The position numbers and the translations under genes are program-made. Below are positions 17,801 to 25,708 of a DNA stretch of 33,432 bases, piece by piece. Numbering within the stretch: position 1 is the first letter of the stretch; the number at the start of each line of letters is the position of its first letter. The notes beneath the pieces were generated by a model. It was not told the DNA's origin, did no database searches, and worked only from the letters and a program-made list of their open reading frames with translations. The DNA is from Acidobacteriaceae bacterium. Lineage in GTDB: Bacteria > Acidobacteriota > Terriglobia > Terriglobales > Acidobacteriaceae. The stretch spans positions 1 through 33,432 of the forward strand of contig PLWX01000278.1 in NCBI GenBank assembly GCA_003151155.1. Reading direction: 5' to 3'.

Positions 17801-17876
17801 ACGGAGTCGTCACTTTCCAATTTCTTCGGCTCAGGGGGAGCGAAGAGTATAGAAAGTGCGACTCCGTTTTCTCTCT
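17801..17876 (+). terminator. Long hairpin terminator after the cytochrome peroxidase-like gene
   Basis: ACGGAGTCGTCACTTTC (17801-17817) pairs with GAAAGTGCGACTCCGT (17852-17867), 16 bp with one bulged T. Inside, CTTCGGCTC and GAGCGAAG (17824-17845) make a second stem. TTTTCTCTCTC follows on the plus strand. A small hairpin GTTGCAT/ATGCAAC lies immediately before (about 17777-17798). The element ends two convergent genes; the left arm is also repeated at 10546. Confidence 0.7.
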
Positions 17877-17897
17877 CTAAAATTGTTCCTCTAGTCG

Positions 17898-18875
17898 CTA
17901 CCAGTACGTGACCGTCATCTTGTCGATCCACACGCTGAAATTGTCCTGGTGCGAATCTCCATCCAGTTGGATCGCCGGATTCATCTCGAACGAGTTCACC
18001 GCGCCAGCCGGATAGTCACGGTTCACATAATGCATGTCGCCGTTCATGGATACCGAAACAAAGTGCGTGCTGCCGTCAGGGTTTCGATAGAACTGGAGCA
18101 CCACGTGGTTCCAGGCATAGGCATTCACGTGGCATGGCAAGCCCGTGTGCTGCCAGGTGTCGATCACCGCGTTGGAAACCTGCCACGTTCCCGCGTACTG
18201 TCCGCTCAGATCGCATTCCGTCAAGAAATAATTCTTGTGTCCGCCGCGCGAGTAGAAGATGTCCATCTCGATCGCCTGCGTTTTCGTCGGATCTTTCACG
18301 TACATGTAGAAATCAAGTTTGAAATTATTCGCCACCGCTGCCGGCGCCAGCTTTTCAAAGAACAACGCATTCGCGTACGGCGTAGCCGGCGTCCCGCCCA
18401 GCCAGAACTGTGCCGATTGTCCGTCCAGCGACGGGCTCGTCTGGTTTGGGGTCATGCTGTTCGGAACATTCGGTCCGGTTCCGCCCTTACCCGCGCAACT
18501 GCTGCACGACGTCCACCCCGACATGCTCTGAATGTTGGAGATTGTCACCGTGCCCGTGGTCCCGGCGTTGACCGTCAGCACCTGCTGGAAGTAGTGGTCC
18601 TGGTTGTCCCAAGCTTTCACATACACCTGGTGGCCGCCCGCTGACAGCGGTAGCGTGACGTTCAAACTGCTCGCATTGATCTTGTACACGTCCTTGCTGT
18701 CGATATTGATGGTCATCGCTGCAATCGGCGAGTACGGCGAGGTTGCCGAAGCAACGAAGTTGGCGCTGCTCCCCACGTTCGCGTTATTTACCGGTGAACT
18801 TACGGTGACGCCTGCGTGGCAGACGATTGCTGACAATGCACAGAACAGCAGACTTCCCGGGATTCGTTTTCTCAA
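17898..18875 (-). CDS. Secreted Ig-like/lectin-like protein
   Basis: I place the start at TTG 18875, because GGAGAAG stands just upstream and the signal peptide (KRIPGSLLFCALSAIVCHAG) begins there; an ATG at 18944 would add 23 residues ahead of it and has a weak ribosome site. The mature protein has an N-terminal bacterial Ig-like domain (VSSPVNNANVGSSANFVA to YVKAWDNQDHYFQQVLTV), then a C-terminal beta-sandwich of roughly 200 residues with CSSCAGKGG, FKLDFYMYVKD, WNHVVLQFYRN and MNGDMHYVNRDY, in the style of concanavalin-like carbohydrate-binding sandwiches. It probably acts at the cell surface or outside. It is a near neighbour of another Ig-containing secreted protein. Confidence 0.8.
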   Translation of the reverse strand: MRKRIPGSLLFCALSAIVCHAGVTVSSPVNNANVGSSANFVASATSPYSPIAAMTINIDSKDVYKINASSLNVTLPLSAGGHQVYVKAWDNQDHYFQQVLTVNAGTTGTVTISNIQSMSGWTSCSSCAGKGGTGPNVPNSMTPNQTSPSLDGQSAQFWLGGTPATPYANALFFEKLAPAAVANNFKLDFYMYVKDPTKTQAIEMDIFYSRGGHKNYFLTECDLSGQYAGTWQVSNAVIDTWQHTGLPCHVNAYAWNHVVLQFYRNPDGSTHFVSVSMNGDMHYVNRDYPAGAVNSFEMNPAIQLDGDSHQDNFSVWIDKMTVTYW

Positions 18876-19108
18876 TTTCGCTTCTCCGCTGAATGAATTT
18901 CCAATAAAAAGTTGTGCAATGGAAGCTGGAGAGTAAGGAAGCATCTACTCTGCCTCAATAAGCGAAATTGCGTAGTTCGATTCGGGGAGAAACTTAGCGC
19001 CGCGCGGGATCGTGACACCTTACATCAACTATAAGAAGCACTTCCATGTTCCGCACCGGAAGTGGAGCATCGAATGGAAAGCTCGTTATGCGACTAAAGG
19101 GTGGCGAT

Positions 19109-19142
19109 AAAAACGCGCGGAGAGCCGCAGCCCTCCGCGCGT
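19109..19142 (-). terminator. Rho-independent terminator of the 19158-21830 gene
   Basis: Minus-strand stem ACGCGCGGAG/CTCCGCGCGT (19133-19142 and 19113-19122), perfect 10 bp with a 10-nt loop, followed by TTTTT (19109-19113). It starts 16 nt after the stop codon. Confidence 0.88.
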
Positions 19143-19157
19143 GGTGCCAGATTTGCT

Positions 19158-21830
19158 CTACAACAGTCCGTACACATCCAGTTCATTCGCGGTACTCACA
19201 AACACTTTCCCGTCCGTCACGGTGGGAACTACGAACTTCACCGCCGGCCCCGCTGTGTCGCGCGTTCCCGCCTGTGAGCTGTTGTAGAGTTCGGTGGCAA
19301 CGTTGTTGGCATCGTAAGCGTGCAGAACCGCCGGTCCTCCGGTCGTCTGCGCTGTCGACTCGATCTCCCACACGATCCCGTCCTGATTGCCGTTCGACGA
19401 AATCGATACCGTCGCGCCGTGCACGCCAAACACATGCGCGCCCTTCGACGTGTAGGTGCTCGAAAGCAAGCCGGTCGTGTTCGACCAGCTGTAGGCCTTC
19501 AGAACATCGCTCTCACAATGAATGTACAGGTTGCCGTTCCAATAGCCAGGTGTTGAGAAGATGTTGTCGAACTGTTGCGTACCCGTCTGCACCTTCTGGA
19601 TCACCTGGTCCGTGGTCGAGTTGAACTTGCCCATGTTGTCGCGATCGACCACGAAAATACGGCCGTCTTTTCCGCCCCCGATGACCTCGTTCGGGTGGCT
19701 CGAAGAATTCGTTGGCATCAGCACCACGTCTCCACTACCAAGGTCAGCATCGTTCGTGCGCAGGAAGGCTTCGTTCGAAGGCATGAAGAAGTCTGCTACC
19801 GCAAGCGCGCCCGTAATCTTGAGGAAACTGTCGTTATACCCCGACGCCGGATCGCCGGCATCGACGGCCGAGATCAGGAACATGTTCCCCGAAGAATCAA
19901 TTGCCGGAGCACCCCCTGCGTTCCAGATCGCTCCACCACCGCCATTCGGCGTCGTGTTCAGAATGCCCGTCGGAGTCAACGACGTCTTGTCATAGGAGAG
20001 AATCCAGCCATGGCTGCAATGCCCGAACGCTATGTAGATAGTATTGCCGGTCAGCGCCAGCGCAGACCGCTGGTAGCACGACCGTTCGAGAGTGATCGTT
20101 CCGCTCACGCTGTCGTAGCCGGTGCCGCTGACGGTACCAGTTACGATCTTCGATCCTCCGAACTTCTCTGCACCGGTCGTCACATCGAGCGCGTGCAGCC
20201 GGAAGGTTCTCCCGGAGGATTCCACCGTGTGCGAAACCACGTACATGGTGTTGGTCGCTGTATCGATCACCGGCGTGCTCGTGATGCCAATCAGCGGGCT
20301 GATGCCCTCCGTGTCTGTACTACTCAATGGAGTGCCGAAATGTACGCTCCACAACGGTGAAGTCGTGCTCCCGTCCGCGTCGAAAGCGTACACCGTGTTG
20401 TTCTCCGTCGCCGTGAACACCACGTTGTGTTGCGCACCCGCAATGGTCAGGTTCGGCAGATAGAGCGGCTGTGCATAGATCTGCCCATCCACCGCAAACG
20501 AATACTTCTTCCCAAACGTGCTTTGGTTCACGTTCGACGGAGTCAGTATCGTCTCGTTAGTGTTCGCTCCGGCGCGAGTTACATCGTTGTGATAGGTCGT
20601 CACCGGCACCAATCCTGGCGGCGGCGGATTCTGGACCGTCACCGTCGCGTTTGCGCTTTTCGTCGTATCCGCGGCGCTGGTTGCCGTGATGCTGTGCGTT
20701 CCCAGCGTGGAAGGTGCGGTGTAGAGTCCAGTCGCATCGATCGTACCAATGCTGGAGTTTCCACCCGGCGTCCCATCCACCGACCAGGAAGCAGCCGTGT
20801 TCGTGGTGCCCGTAACCGTTGCCGTGAACTGCTGGGTCGCGTTCGGCGCCACACTTGCCGTGCTCGGGCTCACGCTGATGCCCACCCCCACCGATACCGT
20901 TACGTATTCCGACGCACTCGTCCATGCTCCATTCGAGTAGATCTGGAAGACCAGGTGGTTGTTCCCCGAGGGCAGGCTGAGTGAAGTGTTCACCGTGTTG
21001 GCCGTCGTCGAATACTTCAGGACGTTGTTGGCATATACCAGGAACTTGGTGATCGCATAGTTTGAATCCGCGGCTGCAGAGAGTTGCACCGGATTAGAAA
21101 CCGTGGAACTTGGTGTCGGACTGCAGATCGTGATCGACGGCGCGGGCGACTTATCGGTACATCCACTGCTCGTACTCGTGACCGTCACAATCGCCGTGTC
21201 GCTCTTGGAAGTGTCCGCCTGGCTCGTCGCTACTACATTATGCGTGCCATTCGTTGCCGGCGCTGTGTACAAGCCGGAAGGTGTAATAGTGCCTACCGTG
21301 CTGCTTCCACCCCCAACTCCATCCACCGTCCAGGTCACGGCAGTATTCGACGTATTCAAAACCGTCGCCGTAAACTGTTGCGCCGCACTCGGGGCAAGTG
21401 TCACCGAGTTGGGCGAGACCGCTACGGAAACCGGTCCCGTTCCCGTCCCTGACGCCGTCACAATCACCGTGCTCTTAAACACCGCTCCGCTGGAATCCCA
21501 TGCGTTGATCGTGATGTTGTGCTTCCCGTTCGTCAACGTGAGCGAGATGCTCACCTGGTTTGAACTCGCCTTATAGGCGATCGCATTGTCCAGGTAGACG
21601 ATCATGGTCGTCACTGGATGAGCGTTATCCGTCGTGCCGGCGGTCACCTGCACCGTGGACGTCACCGTCGCGCCGTTCGCTGGCGTACAGATCGTCACCG
21701 ACGGCGAAGCAGGATTCAATGTACAGGGCGCCGCCGAAGCGACAACCGCAAGCGAAAAAACCACGGTGAGAAGGGTGAGTACAAAACGTGCGGGGGAGGG
21801 AAACGGGCGGCACCAGCGAACTTCGTTCAC
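19158..21830 (-). CDS. Secreted multi-Ig-domain protein with PQQ-type beta-propeller
   Basis: An 890-aa exported protein. GTG start at 21830 with GGAG upstream; signal peptide within residues 1-34 (FVLTLLTVVFSLAVVASAA). An Ig-like domain (about 40-150, TICTPANGATVTSTVQVTAG) is followed by a Big-2-like repeat (VSPNSVTLAPSAAQQFTATV), another Ig-like unit (SITICSPTPSSTVSNPVQL) and a second Big-2-like repeat (VSPSTASVAPNATQQFTATV), so the unit Ig-Big is duplicated. From about 430 to the end a PQQ/quinoprotein-like propeller is seen (TYHNDVTRAGANTNETILT, NTVYAFDADG, MYVVSHTVESSGRTFRLHAL, GRIFVVDRDNMGKF, LHAYDANNVATELYNSS). Such proteins are plentiful in Acidobacteriota and probably scaffold or bind at the surface; no dehydrogenase residues are claimed. 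Own terminator. Confidence 0.87.
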   Translation of the reverse strand: MNEVRWCRPFPSPARFVLTLLTVVFSLAVVASAAPCTLNPASPSVTICTPANGATVTSTVQVTAGTTDNAHPVTTMIVYLDNAIAYKASSNQVSISLTLTNGKHNITINAWDSSGAVFKSTVIVTASGTGTGPVSVAVSPNSVTLAPSAAQQFTATVLNTSNTAVTWTVDGVGGGSSTVGTITPSGLYTAPATNGTHNVVATSQADTSKSDTAIVTVTSTSSGCTDKSPAPSITICSPTPSSTVSNPVQLSAAADSNYAITKFLVYANNVLKYSTTANTVNTSLSLPSGNNHLVFQIYSNGAWTSASEYVTVSVGVGISVSPSTASVAPNATQQFTATVTGTTNTAASWSVDGTPGGNSSIGTIDATGLYTAPSTLGTHSITATSAADTTKSANATVTVQNPPPPGLVPVTTYHNDVTRAGANTNETILTPSNVNQSTFGKKYSFAVDGQIYAQPLYLPNLTIAGAQHNVVFTATENNTVYAFDADGSTTSPLWSVHFGTPLSSTDTEGISPLIGITSTPVIDTATNTMYVVSHTVESSGRTFRLHALDVTTGAEKFGGSKIVTGTVSGTGYDSVSGTITLERSCYQRSALALTGNTIYIAFGHCSHGWILSYDKTSLTPTGILNTTPNGGGGAIWNAGGAPAIDSSGNMFLISAVDAGDPASGYNDSFLKITGALAVADFFMPSNEAFLRTNDADLGSGDVVLMPTNSSSHPNEVIGGGKDGRIFVVDRDNMGKFNSTTDQVIQKVQTGTQQFDNIFSTPGYWNGNLYIHCESDVLKAYSWSNTTGLLSSTYTSKGAHVFGVHGATVSISSNGNQDGIVWEIESTAQTTGGPAVLHAYDANNVATELYNSSQAGTRDTAGPAVKFVVPTVTDGKVFVSTANELDVYGLL

Positions 21831-21986
21831 AGCGGACTCCGGAGGATGATTCAGGTGACTTGCTGGTTTTGTGTGCTTGCGGTGTGTTCATCTCGACTTT
21901 TGATGTGTTAAAAGTGATGCCGCAGCTCACGTCCGGGATGCTGGGCAGCTTGGAAGTGGAAAGTTAAAATGTTTTGATTTTCCGGT

Positions 21987-22009
21987 TACGGGCGATTTTC
22001 CAGCCCGTA
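21987..22009 (-). terminator. Weak hairpin downstream of the 22089-23024 gene
   Basis: TACGGGC/GCCCGTA 7-bp stem with a 9-nt loop, 80 nt beyond the stop. On the minus strand it is followed by A/T-rich sequence but no clean T run, so termination is uncertain. The rest of 21831-22088 shows nothing else I can name. Confidence 0.3.
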
Positions 22010-22088
22010 CTAAGGCATGGTTGGCAAAAACCAGCTAGGCCAACCACCCGCGCCTGTCGCCAGCCTCACGGGCGGCGGTTTGTCATTT

Positions 22089-23024
22089 TTACGGGGCCCT
22101 GTGCGGCAACTTGTTGTAGTCGCGCATGAACACGCGCAGGTCGTAGTTTGGGGTCTCCTTTGTGTATCCCGCCACCAATTGCTGCTGGTAATGGTCGAGG
22201 AAAAAATCAAACGGATCTTTCGGATCCATGTCCACGATCACCATGTCCGTATCTTTCATCGTGAGCTTCCCAAATCGCAACTGGTTGCCGCGATACACCA
22301 TGTAGTTGGTGGCAGCCACCTTCATTGCCGGCAGAGCGTTCGGTACTCCAAATACCTGCACAATCCCGCCCTGATCCACCCGAACCGCCGTGACTTTGCC
22401 CACAATGTGAGGCGGCGGCAACAGCGTCTCCGTATCCAGGATGAGATCGTCCTTGTCGATCTCCACTCCGTGCAGGCTCCCACCCTTGATCAGGTCCGCC
22501 ATGTTGATCCCGATCAAATCCATCAGACCTTTCACGGGAAGATGCAGCGCCTTCACCTTTTCGGTGTGCAACCGGACCTTGCCGTCGGGCGTAGCCGTCA
22601 GCGTTCCCAGCATTTCGAACCCGATGTCGCCCTTGCTGTGCAGTTTTCCTTTGGCTTTCAGCCGACCACCCTGTGCAATCTCGATCGACAGGTCCTTGAT
22701 CGGCGCATCGCTCTTGGCGAACACGTACGAATTGAGAATGTTGGCGAGCGATTCGGGGCTGATGGCGATTTCCGCCGATGCAATCTTCAGGCTGAAAGAA
22801 TTCTTGTCGTCGAACACTTGTATGTCGCCCGTCGTTGGCACCAGTTGCCCGCGCAACGTGCGGATGCTGACGCCAACCTTGTCGGTGAAGTGATACATCA
22901 CGTTCCGCATCTGCACTTCCACCGCTCGCGACGATTCGTCCGGCTTCGACGAGGCCTGGCCGAGAATCCCGCCCGCCGACATCAACATCACCGCCGCAGC
23001 AACCCATATTCGGCTTACCGGCAT
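22089..23024 (-). CDS. Secreted protein of unknown function, LmeA/TULIP-like at most
   Basis: A 311-aa exported protein; signal peptide MPVSRIWVAAAVMLMSAGG, cut near ILGQ. AAAGGAG lies 5 nt before the ATG. The mature part is beta-rich with two lipid-binding-like halves: VQMRNVMYHFTDKVGVSIRT, then FSLKIASAEIAISPESLANI, IAQGGRLKAKGKLHSKGDIG and KVRLHTEKVKALHLPVKG. The pattern of amphipathic strands (LKAKGKL, TLTATPDGKVRL) recalls periplasmic lipid-binding DUF2993/LmeA-type proteins, but I see no diagnostic motif, so this is a suggestion. No partner gene is adjacent. It is the last core-like gene before the tRNA fragment and island. Confidence 0.75.
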   Translation of the reverse strand: MPVSRIWVAAAVMLMSAGGILGQASSKPDESSRAVEVQMRNVMYHFTDKVGVSIRTLRGQLVPTTGDIQVFDDKNSFSLKIASAEIAISPESLANILNSYVFAKSDAPIKDLSIEIAQGGRLKAKGKLHSKGDIGFEMLGTLTATPDGKVRLHTEKVKALHLPVKGLMDLIGINMADLIKGGSLHGVEIDKDDLILDTETLLPPPHIVGKVTAVRVDQGGIVQVFGVPNALPAMKVAATNYMVYRGNQLRFGKLTMKDTDMVIVDMDPKDPFDFFLDHYQQQLVAGYTKETPNYDLRVFMRDYNKLPHRAP

Positions 23025-23155
23025 CTTGCTCCTTTCGTTCGGACCTGTGGCACGCTGTAGTGCCCTGTCTTAGGATGAGAATCTGCGGGGTCGATGCTTG
23101 TCAAAAGCGCTTGAAGTTGTGAAAGTTTTGTAGACTGAGAGAGAAAACAGGAGGA

Positions 23156-23200
23156 TGGTGGGCGCTGCAGGATTCGAACCTGCGACTTCCACCGTGTGAA
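23156..23200 (-). pseudogene. 3' fragment of tRNA-Val(CAC), probable attachment-site remnant
   Basis: On the minus strand the last 45 nt of a tRNA are intact: anticodon loop TTCACAC (anticodon CAC at 23196-23198), 3' anticodon arm GGTGG, variable AAGTC, T arm GCAGG-TTCGAAT-CCTGC, acceptor AGCGCCC, discriminator A and encoded CCA (23156-23158). The 5' half is missing: the bases next to the loop (plus strand GCTGC) pair at only three of five positions, and there is no D arm or 5' acceptor strand upstream. A break inside the anticodon loop is where tyrosine recombinases often cross over, so this reads as one end of an integrated element. No integrase is in the window. Confidence 0.7.
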
Positions 23201-23231
23201 GCTGCAAGCTTCATAAACTACAACAACTTAC

Positions 23232-23272
23232 AAGTGCTCGCAGGGGCTGCTAACTTCCGCTAAGTGCTTGCA
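23232..23272. repeat. Direct repeat AAGTGCTYGCA next to the tRNA fragment
   Basis: AAGTGCTCGCA (23232-23242) and AAGTGCTTGCA (23262-23272) are spaced exactly 30 nt start to start. Related TTGCA or TGCAAG patches lie at about 23203-23209, 23340-23353 (TCTTGC-AG-GCAAGA) and 23375-23381. Placement beside a truncated tRNA suggests recombinase arm sites. From 23273 to 23485 I see no gene. Confidence 0.35.
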
Positions 23273-23485
23273 AGATTGCCGCCTATCGGGCTGGCCATCG
23301 GGCTGAGAATGTTAGGTTGTCCTCGCCAAGTCTCACCGGTCTTGCAGGCAAGAAACAGCGAAAAAATTCCTATTGCAAGGGCGTCTGCTCCAAACCGAAA
23401 CGCACGATCATGCCTTGGGGCTTAGCCACCGTGACCAAATCCCTTCCGAGGGTTTTTGGGACAGCACCGGTGGCGATTTAAAAGA

Positions 23486-23554
23486 GTTGGCCGCCGCGAT
23501 CTCGACCTGCCGCAGGATTGCGACGATCTGGTCGGAACTGTGCTTCTTCCTCGC
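23486..23554 (-). pseudogene. IS3-family OrfA remnant
   Basis: A minus-strand stretch reads ARKKHSSDQIVAILRQVE and a few further residues, the typical first helix of IS3 OrfA helix-turn-helix proteins. The codon where the initiator Met belongs is ATC, and homology stops after about 23 residues, running into unrelated sequence. It is a dead insertion-sequence end. Confidence 0.6.
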
Positions 23555-23680
23555 GATGCTCCAGCTCCTTCGTACCAGATTTTCTCTCATTCCCTCTGGT
23601 ACAAAAAATGCCGGTCACGTCACTTGCAGACCCATGGCTGAATCCTCAAATTATGTTCTAAAGTCTTAGTTTTCTATTGT

Positions 23681-23697
23681 ATTTCATCGCGTGAAAT
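23681..23697. promoter_or_regulatory. Palindrome in front of the AAA_14 ATPase gene
   Basis: ATTTCA-TCGCG-TGAAAT, a perfect 6-bp inverted repeat ending 15 nt before the ATG, inside an AT-rich patch (TTATGT and TATTGT, 18-nt spacing, at about 23651-23680) that could be the promoter. Position suits an operator. Confidence 0.35.
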
Positions 23698-23712
23698 GAT
23701 TTATTACATGAT

Positions 23713-24945
23713 ATGGAAAGGATTAGACCACGCTGGTTTCGTCGCAATCTCCAAGCGGCCCTTCGGGTCTTGCCCGTCACTGTGTTGACGGGCGCGCGGC
23801 AGACGGGCAAGACCACACTCACGCAGACGATTGAGCCGGCGCGGGCGTATTTCACTCTCGATGATGTAGGCGTTCTCGATCAGGCCGAGCGCAATCCTGA
23901 TTCGCTGCTTGCCACGCGCCCCGTCATTCTCGACGAGGTCCAGCGAGCACCACAAATCCTGCTCGCAGTCAAACGGGCCGTGGACACACAGAGGAAAGCC
24001 GGAGACTTCATTCTGACCGGCTCCGCCAACCTGCTGCTGATGAAACATGTGGCGGACTCACTGGCTGGCCGCGCGATCTACTTGGATCTCCGGCCGTTTT
24101 GTCCCACGGAGTGGCAGGAACGCAAGGACGCATTGTTGCCGCTGGAACGTTTGTTTGCCCCGGATTTTGATTGGCGTGAGTGGCCGGACGAACCAGGCGA
24201 CTGGCCTCGATGGCTGCTGCGCGGAGGCTTCCCGCCTGCACTGCAGATCGCTTCCGAAGCGGACCGCGGCCTGTGGTTCGCTGCGTATGTGCAGACGTAT
24301 CTGGAACGGGATTTGCGTCAATTAAGCGCCGTTTCCAGCCTGCCTGATTTTCAGCGCGTGATGATGCTGGCCGCGCAACGGACCGGCAAGCTGCTCAACC
24401 AAGCCGACCTGGCCCGCGACGCGGCGCTCAGTCATCCGACCACGCACCGGTATTTGAACTTGCTGGAAACAGGTTGCCTGATTACGCGCATCCGCCCGCT
24501 GGCGACCAATCCTTCCACGGCGCTCGTCAAAGCGCCGAAGCTGCTCTGGACGGATTGCGGCCTTGCCGCCTGGCTTGCCGGAATCAAGTCGTCCGCGGGT
24601 GTATCGACCCGCATCGACGCGGGGTTTTGGTTGGAGCAAACCCTGTTCCAGACCCTGGAGACATGGCGCGCCCTTGATCCACAACAACGCAAGGTGCACT
24701 TCTGGCGCGACCGCGCGGGGCACGAAGTGGATTTCATTTTGGAAGAGGCCGGCAAGTTGGTTGCATTGGAAATCAAGGCAGGCAGTCAGGTAACCACCAG
24801 TGACGCAACCGGAATCCGCGCCTTCCGGGATGATTTGAAACGCAAAGCATCTCTTGTACGAGGAGTGGTGTTGCATGGCGGCAAAGCACGTCTGCTTGAA
24901 GAAGGCGTTCTCGCTCTGCCTTGGGGATGGCTAGTCCCCAAATGA
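23713..24945 (+). CDS. AAA_14/DUF4143 ATP-binding protein
   Basis: A 410-aa protein of the widespread family with an N-terminal AAA_14 ATPase and C-terminal DUF4143. Walker A is GARQTGKT (27-34), Walker B is VILDEVQ (71-77), and the sensor segment is FILTGSANLLL (about 98-108). The middle region YVQTYLERDLRQLSAVSSL and the winged-helix-like QADLARDAALSHPTTHRYLN are typical. The C-terminal FWRDRAGHEVDFILEE and LVALEIKAG form the E-V-D-F-x(n)-E-I-K pattern of a PD-(D/E)XK-like nuclease fold. These solitary genes are abundant in mobile and defence-rich regions; no clear function is known. It is intact although everything around it is broken, and it sits between an IS remnant and a ugd fragment. 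Confidence 0.9.
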   Translation: MERIRPRWFRRNLQAALRVLPVTVLTGARQTGKTTLTQTIEPARAYFTLDDVGVLDQAERNPDSLLATRPVILDEVQRAPQILLAVKRAVDTQRKAGDFILTGSANLLLMKHVADSLAGRAIYLDLRPFCPTEWQERKDALLPLERLFAPDFDWREWPDEPGDWPRWLLRGGFPPALQIASEADRGLWFAAYVQTYLERDLRQLSAVSSLPDFQRVMMLAAQRTGKLLNQADLARDAALSHPTTHRYLNLLETGCLITRIRPLATNPSTALVKAPKLLWTDCGLAAWLAGIKSSAGVSTRIDAGFWLEQTLFQTLETWRALDPQQRKVHFWRDRAGHEVDFILEEAGKLVALEIKAGSQVTTSDATGIRAFRDDLKRKASLVRGVVLHGGKARLLEEGVLALPWGWLVPK

Positions 24946-24977
24946 GGACTGCTGGATATGCGTTCGTCCGCGGCGCA

Positions 24978-25041
24978 CAAAACAAAAAGCCCGCGTTGAA
25001 CAAGAAAGACCCGAGCGGTCTTCCCTGCCCAAACGCGGGCT
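24978..25041 (-). terminator. Terminator of the ugd remnant
   Basis: Outer stem AGCCCGCGTT/AACGCGGGCT (25032-25041 and 24988-24997), inner perfect hairpin AAGACC-CGAGC-GGTCTT (25006-25022). On the minus strand TTTTTGTTTTG follows. It lies 40 nt after the ugd fragment stop, so the native 3' flank was carried along with the fragment. Confidence 0.75.
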
Positions 25042-25080
25042 GATTCCTGGATGAATCGATGCCAAGGGCGAAAAGCAGGG

Positions 25081-25329
25081 CTAGGCTACGGCCTCAGTGC
25101 TCGCATTGCGTTCTACTTCAACGCGAGTTACATCGGGCCGACCGATGCTCAGGTAGTTGAAATCGAGCTTGCGCATCTCTTCAGGGCTCAGCAAATTGCG
25201 GCCATCGACGATGATCGGATAGCGCAACAAGCGGCGAATGCGAGCGTAATCCAGATGTTTGAACTCATCCCACTCCGTCAGCACCAGAAGAGCGTCAGCC
25301 CCCTCCGCGGCGTTTTCCAAAAAGAGAAT
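25081..25329 (-). pseudogene. ugd: UDP-glucose 6-dehydrogenase, C-terminal remnant
   Basis: About 80 residues of the UDP-glucose/GDP-mannose dehydrogenase C-terminal domain are present: AAEGADALLVLTEWDEFKHL, then RRLLRYPIIVDGRNLLSP and FNYLSIGRP, the standard end of the protein. The NAD-binding and catalytic domains (about 350 residues) are absent: homology stops near 25320-25330, where unrelated AT-rich sequence begins. Intact Ugd makes UDP-glucuronate for polysaccharides. The retained stop, 3' flank and terminator show this was a true gene end, truncated by a rearrangement whose breakpoint is near 25,325. Confidence 0.8.
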
Positions 25330-25708
25330 AGCAGCATTTCAGTACATACGCGGAGCAAGCTATTTTGGCAGGAAATGGGTTCAGAATCTGCATTCCGGCC
25401 TCGGTGCGTCGTTTTTTGCACGTTGAACGTGCGAGGAGTTTTTAAGATATCTTAGGGGCCTCGAACCGGGCTGAAGTCGGCGCGGGTGAGAGTAGAAGAA
25501 CGATGAACGGAGGGGACTTATAGATGTCATCCGACATCACCCCTGCCAGCCAAAAACAACTCCCGCTATCCAGCCAATCCATCGCATCGGCCCTCACCAG
25601 GCTTCCATAGAAACTTCCGCACTGATCCGGAAATATGCTTGCTGCCGTCAGCTCGCCAGCGAAGGTAGGCCGAGTGAGTGAGGATCGCGCCGCGCGCAGG
25701 CGCGCGAG
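25330..25708. other. Gene-free scar between ugd and P63C remnants
   Basis: It contains a palindrome GCACGT-TGA-ACGTGC (25418-25432) and an ATG at 25524 with GGAGGGG upstream that opens a 28-codon frame (MSSDITPASQKQLPLSS..., stop 25608). That could be the real start of the P63C gene, whose middle is now lost. A GATGTC/GACATC inverted repeat overlaps it. Nothing else recognised. Confidence 0.45.

Noticed and set aside
22017-23060. 347-codon open frame on the plus strand
   Set aside because: Antisense to the exported protein at 22089-23024, which has a signal peptide and ribosome site; the plus frame has shadow-like composition.
23156-23385. tRNA-Val interrupted by a group I intron
   Set aside because: No 5' half of a matching tRNA was found on the minus strand within several hundred nt upstream, and no intron core pairing was seen.
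23373-23669. 98-codon plus-strand frame between the tRNA fragment and the AAA_14 gene
   Set aside because: It is antisense to the IS3 OrfA remnant and has no recognisable feature.
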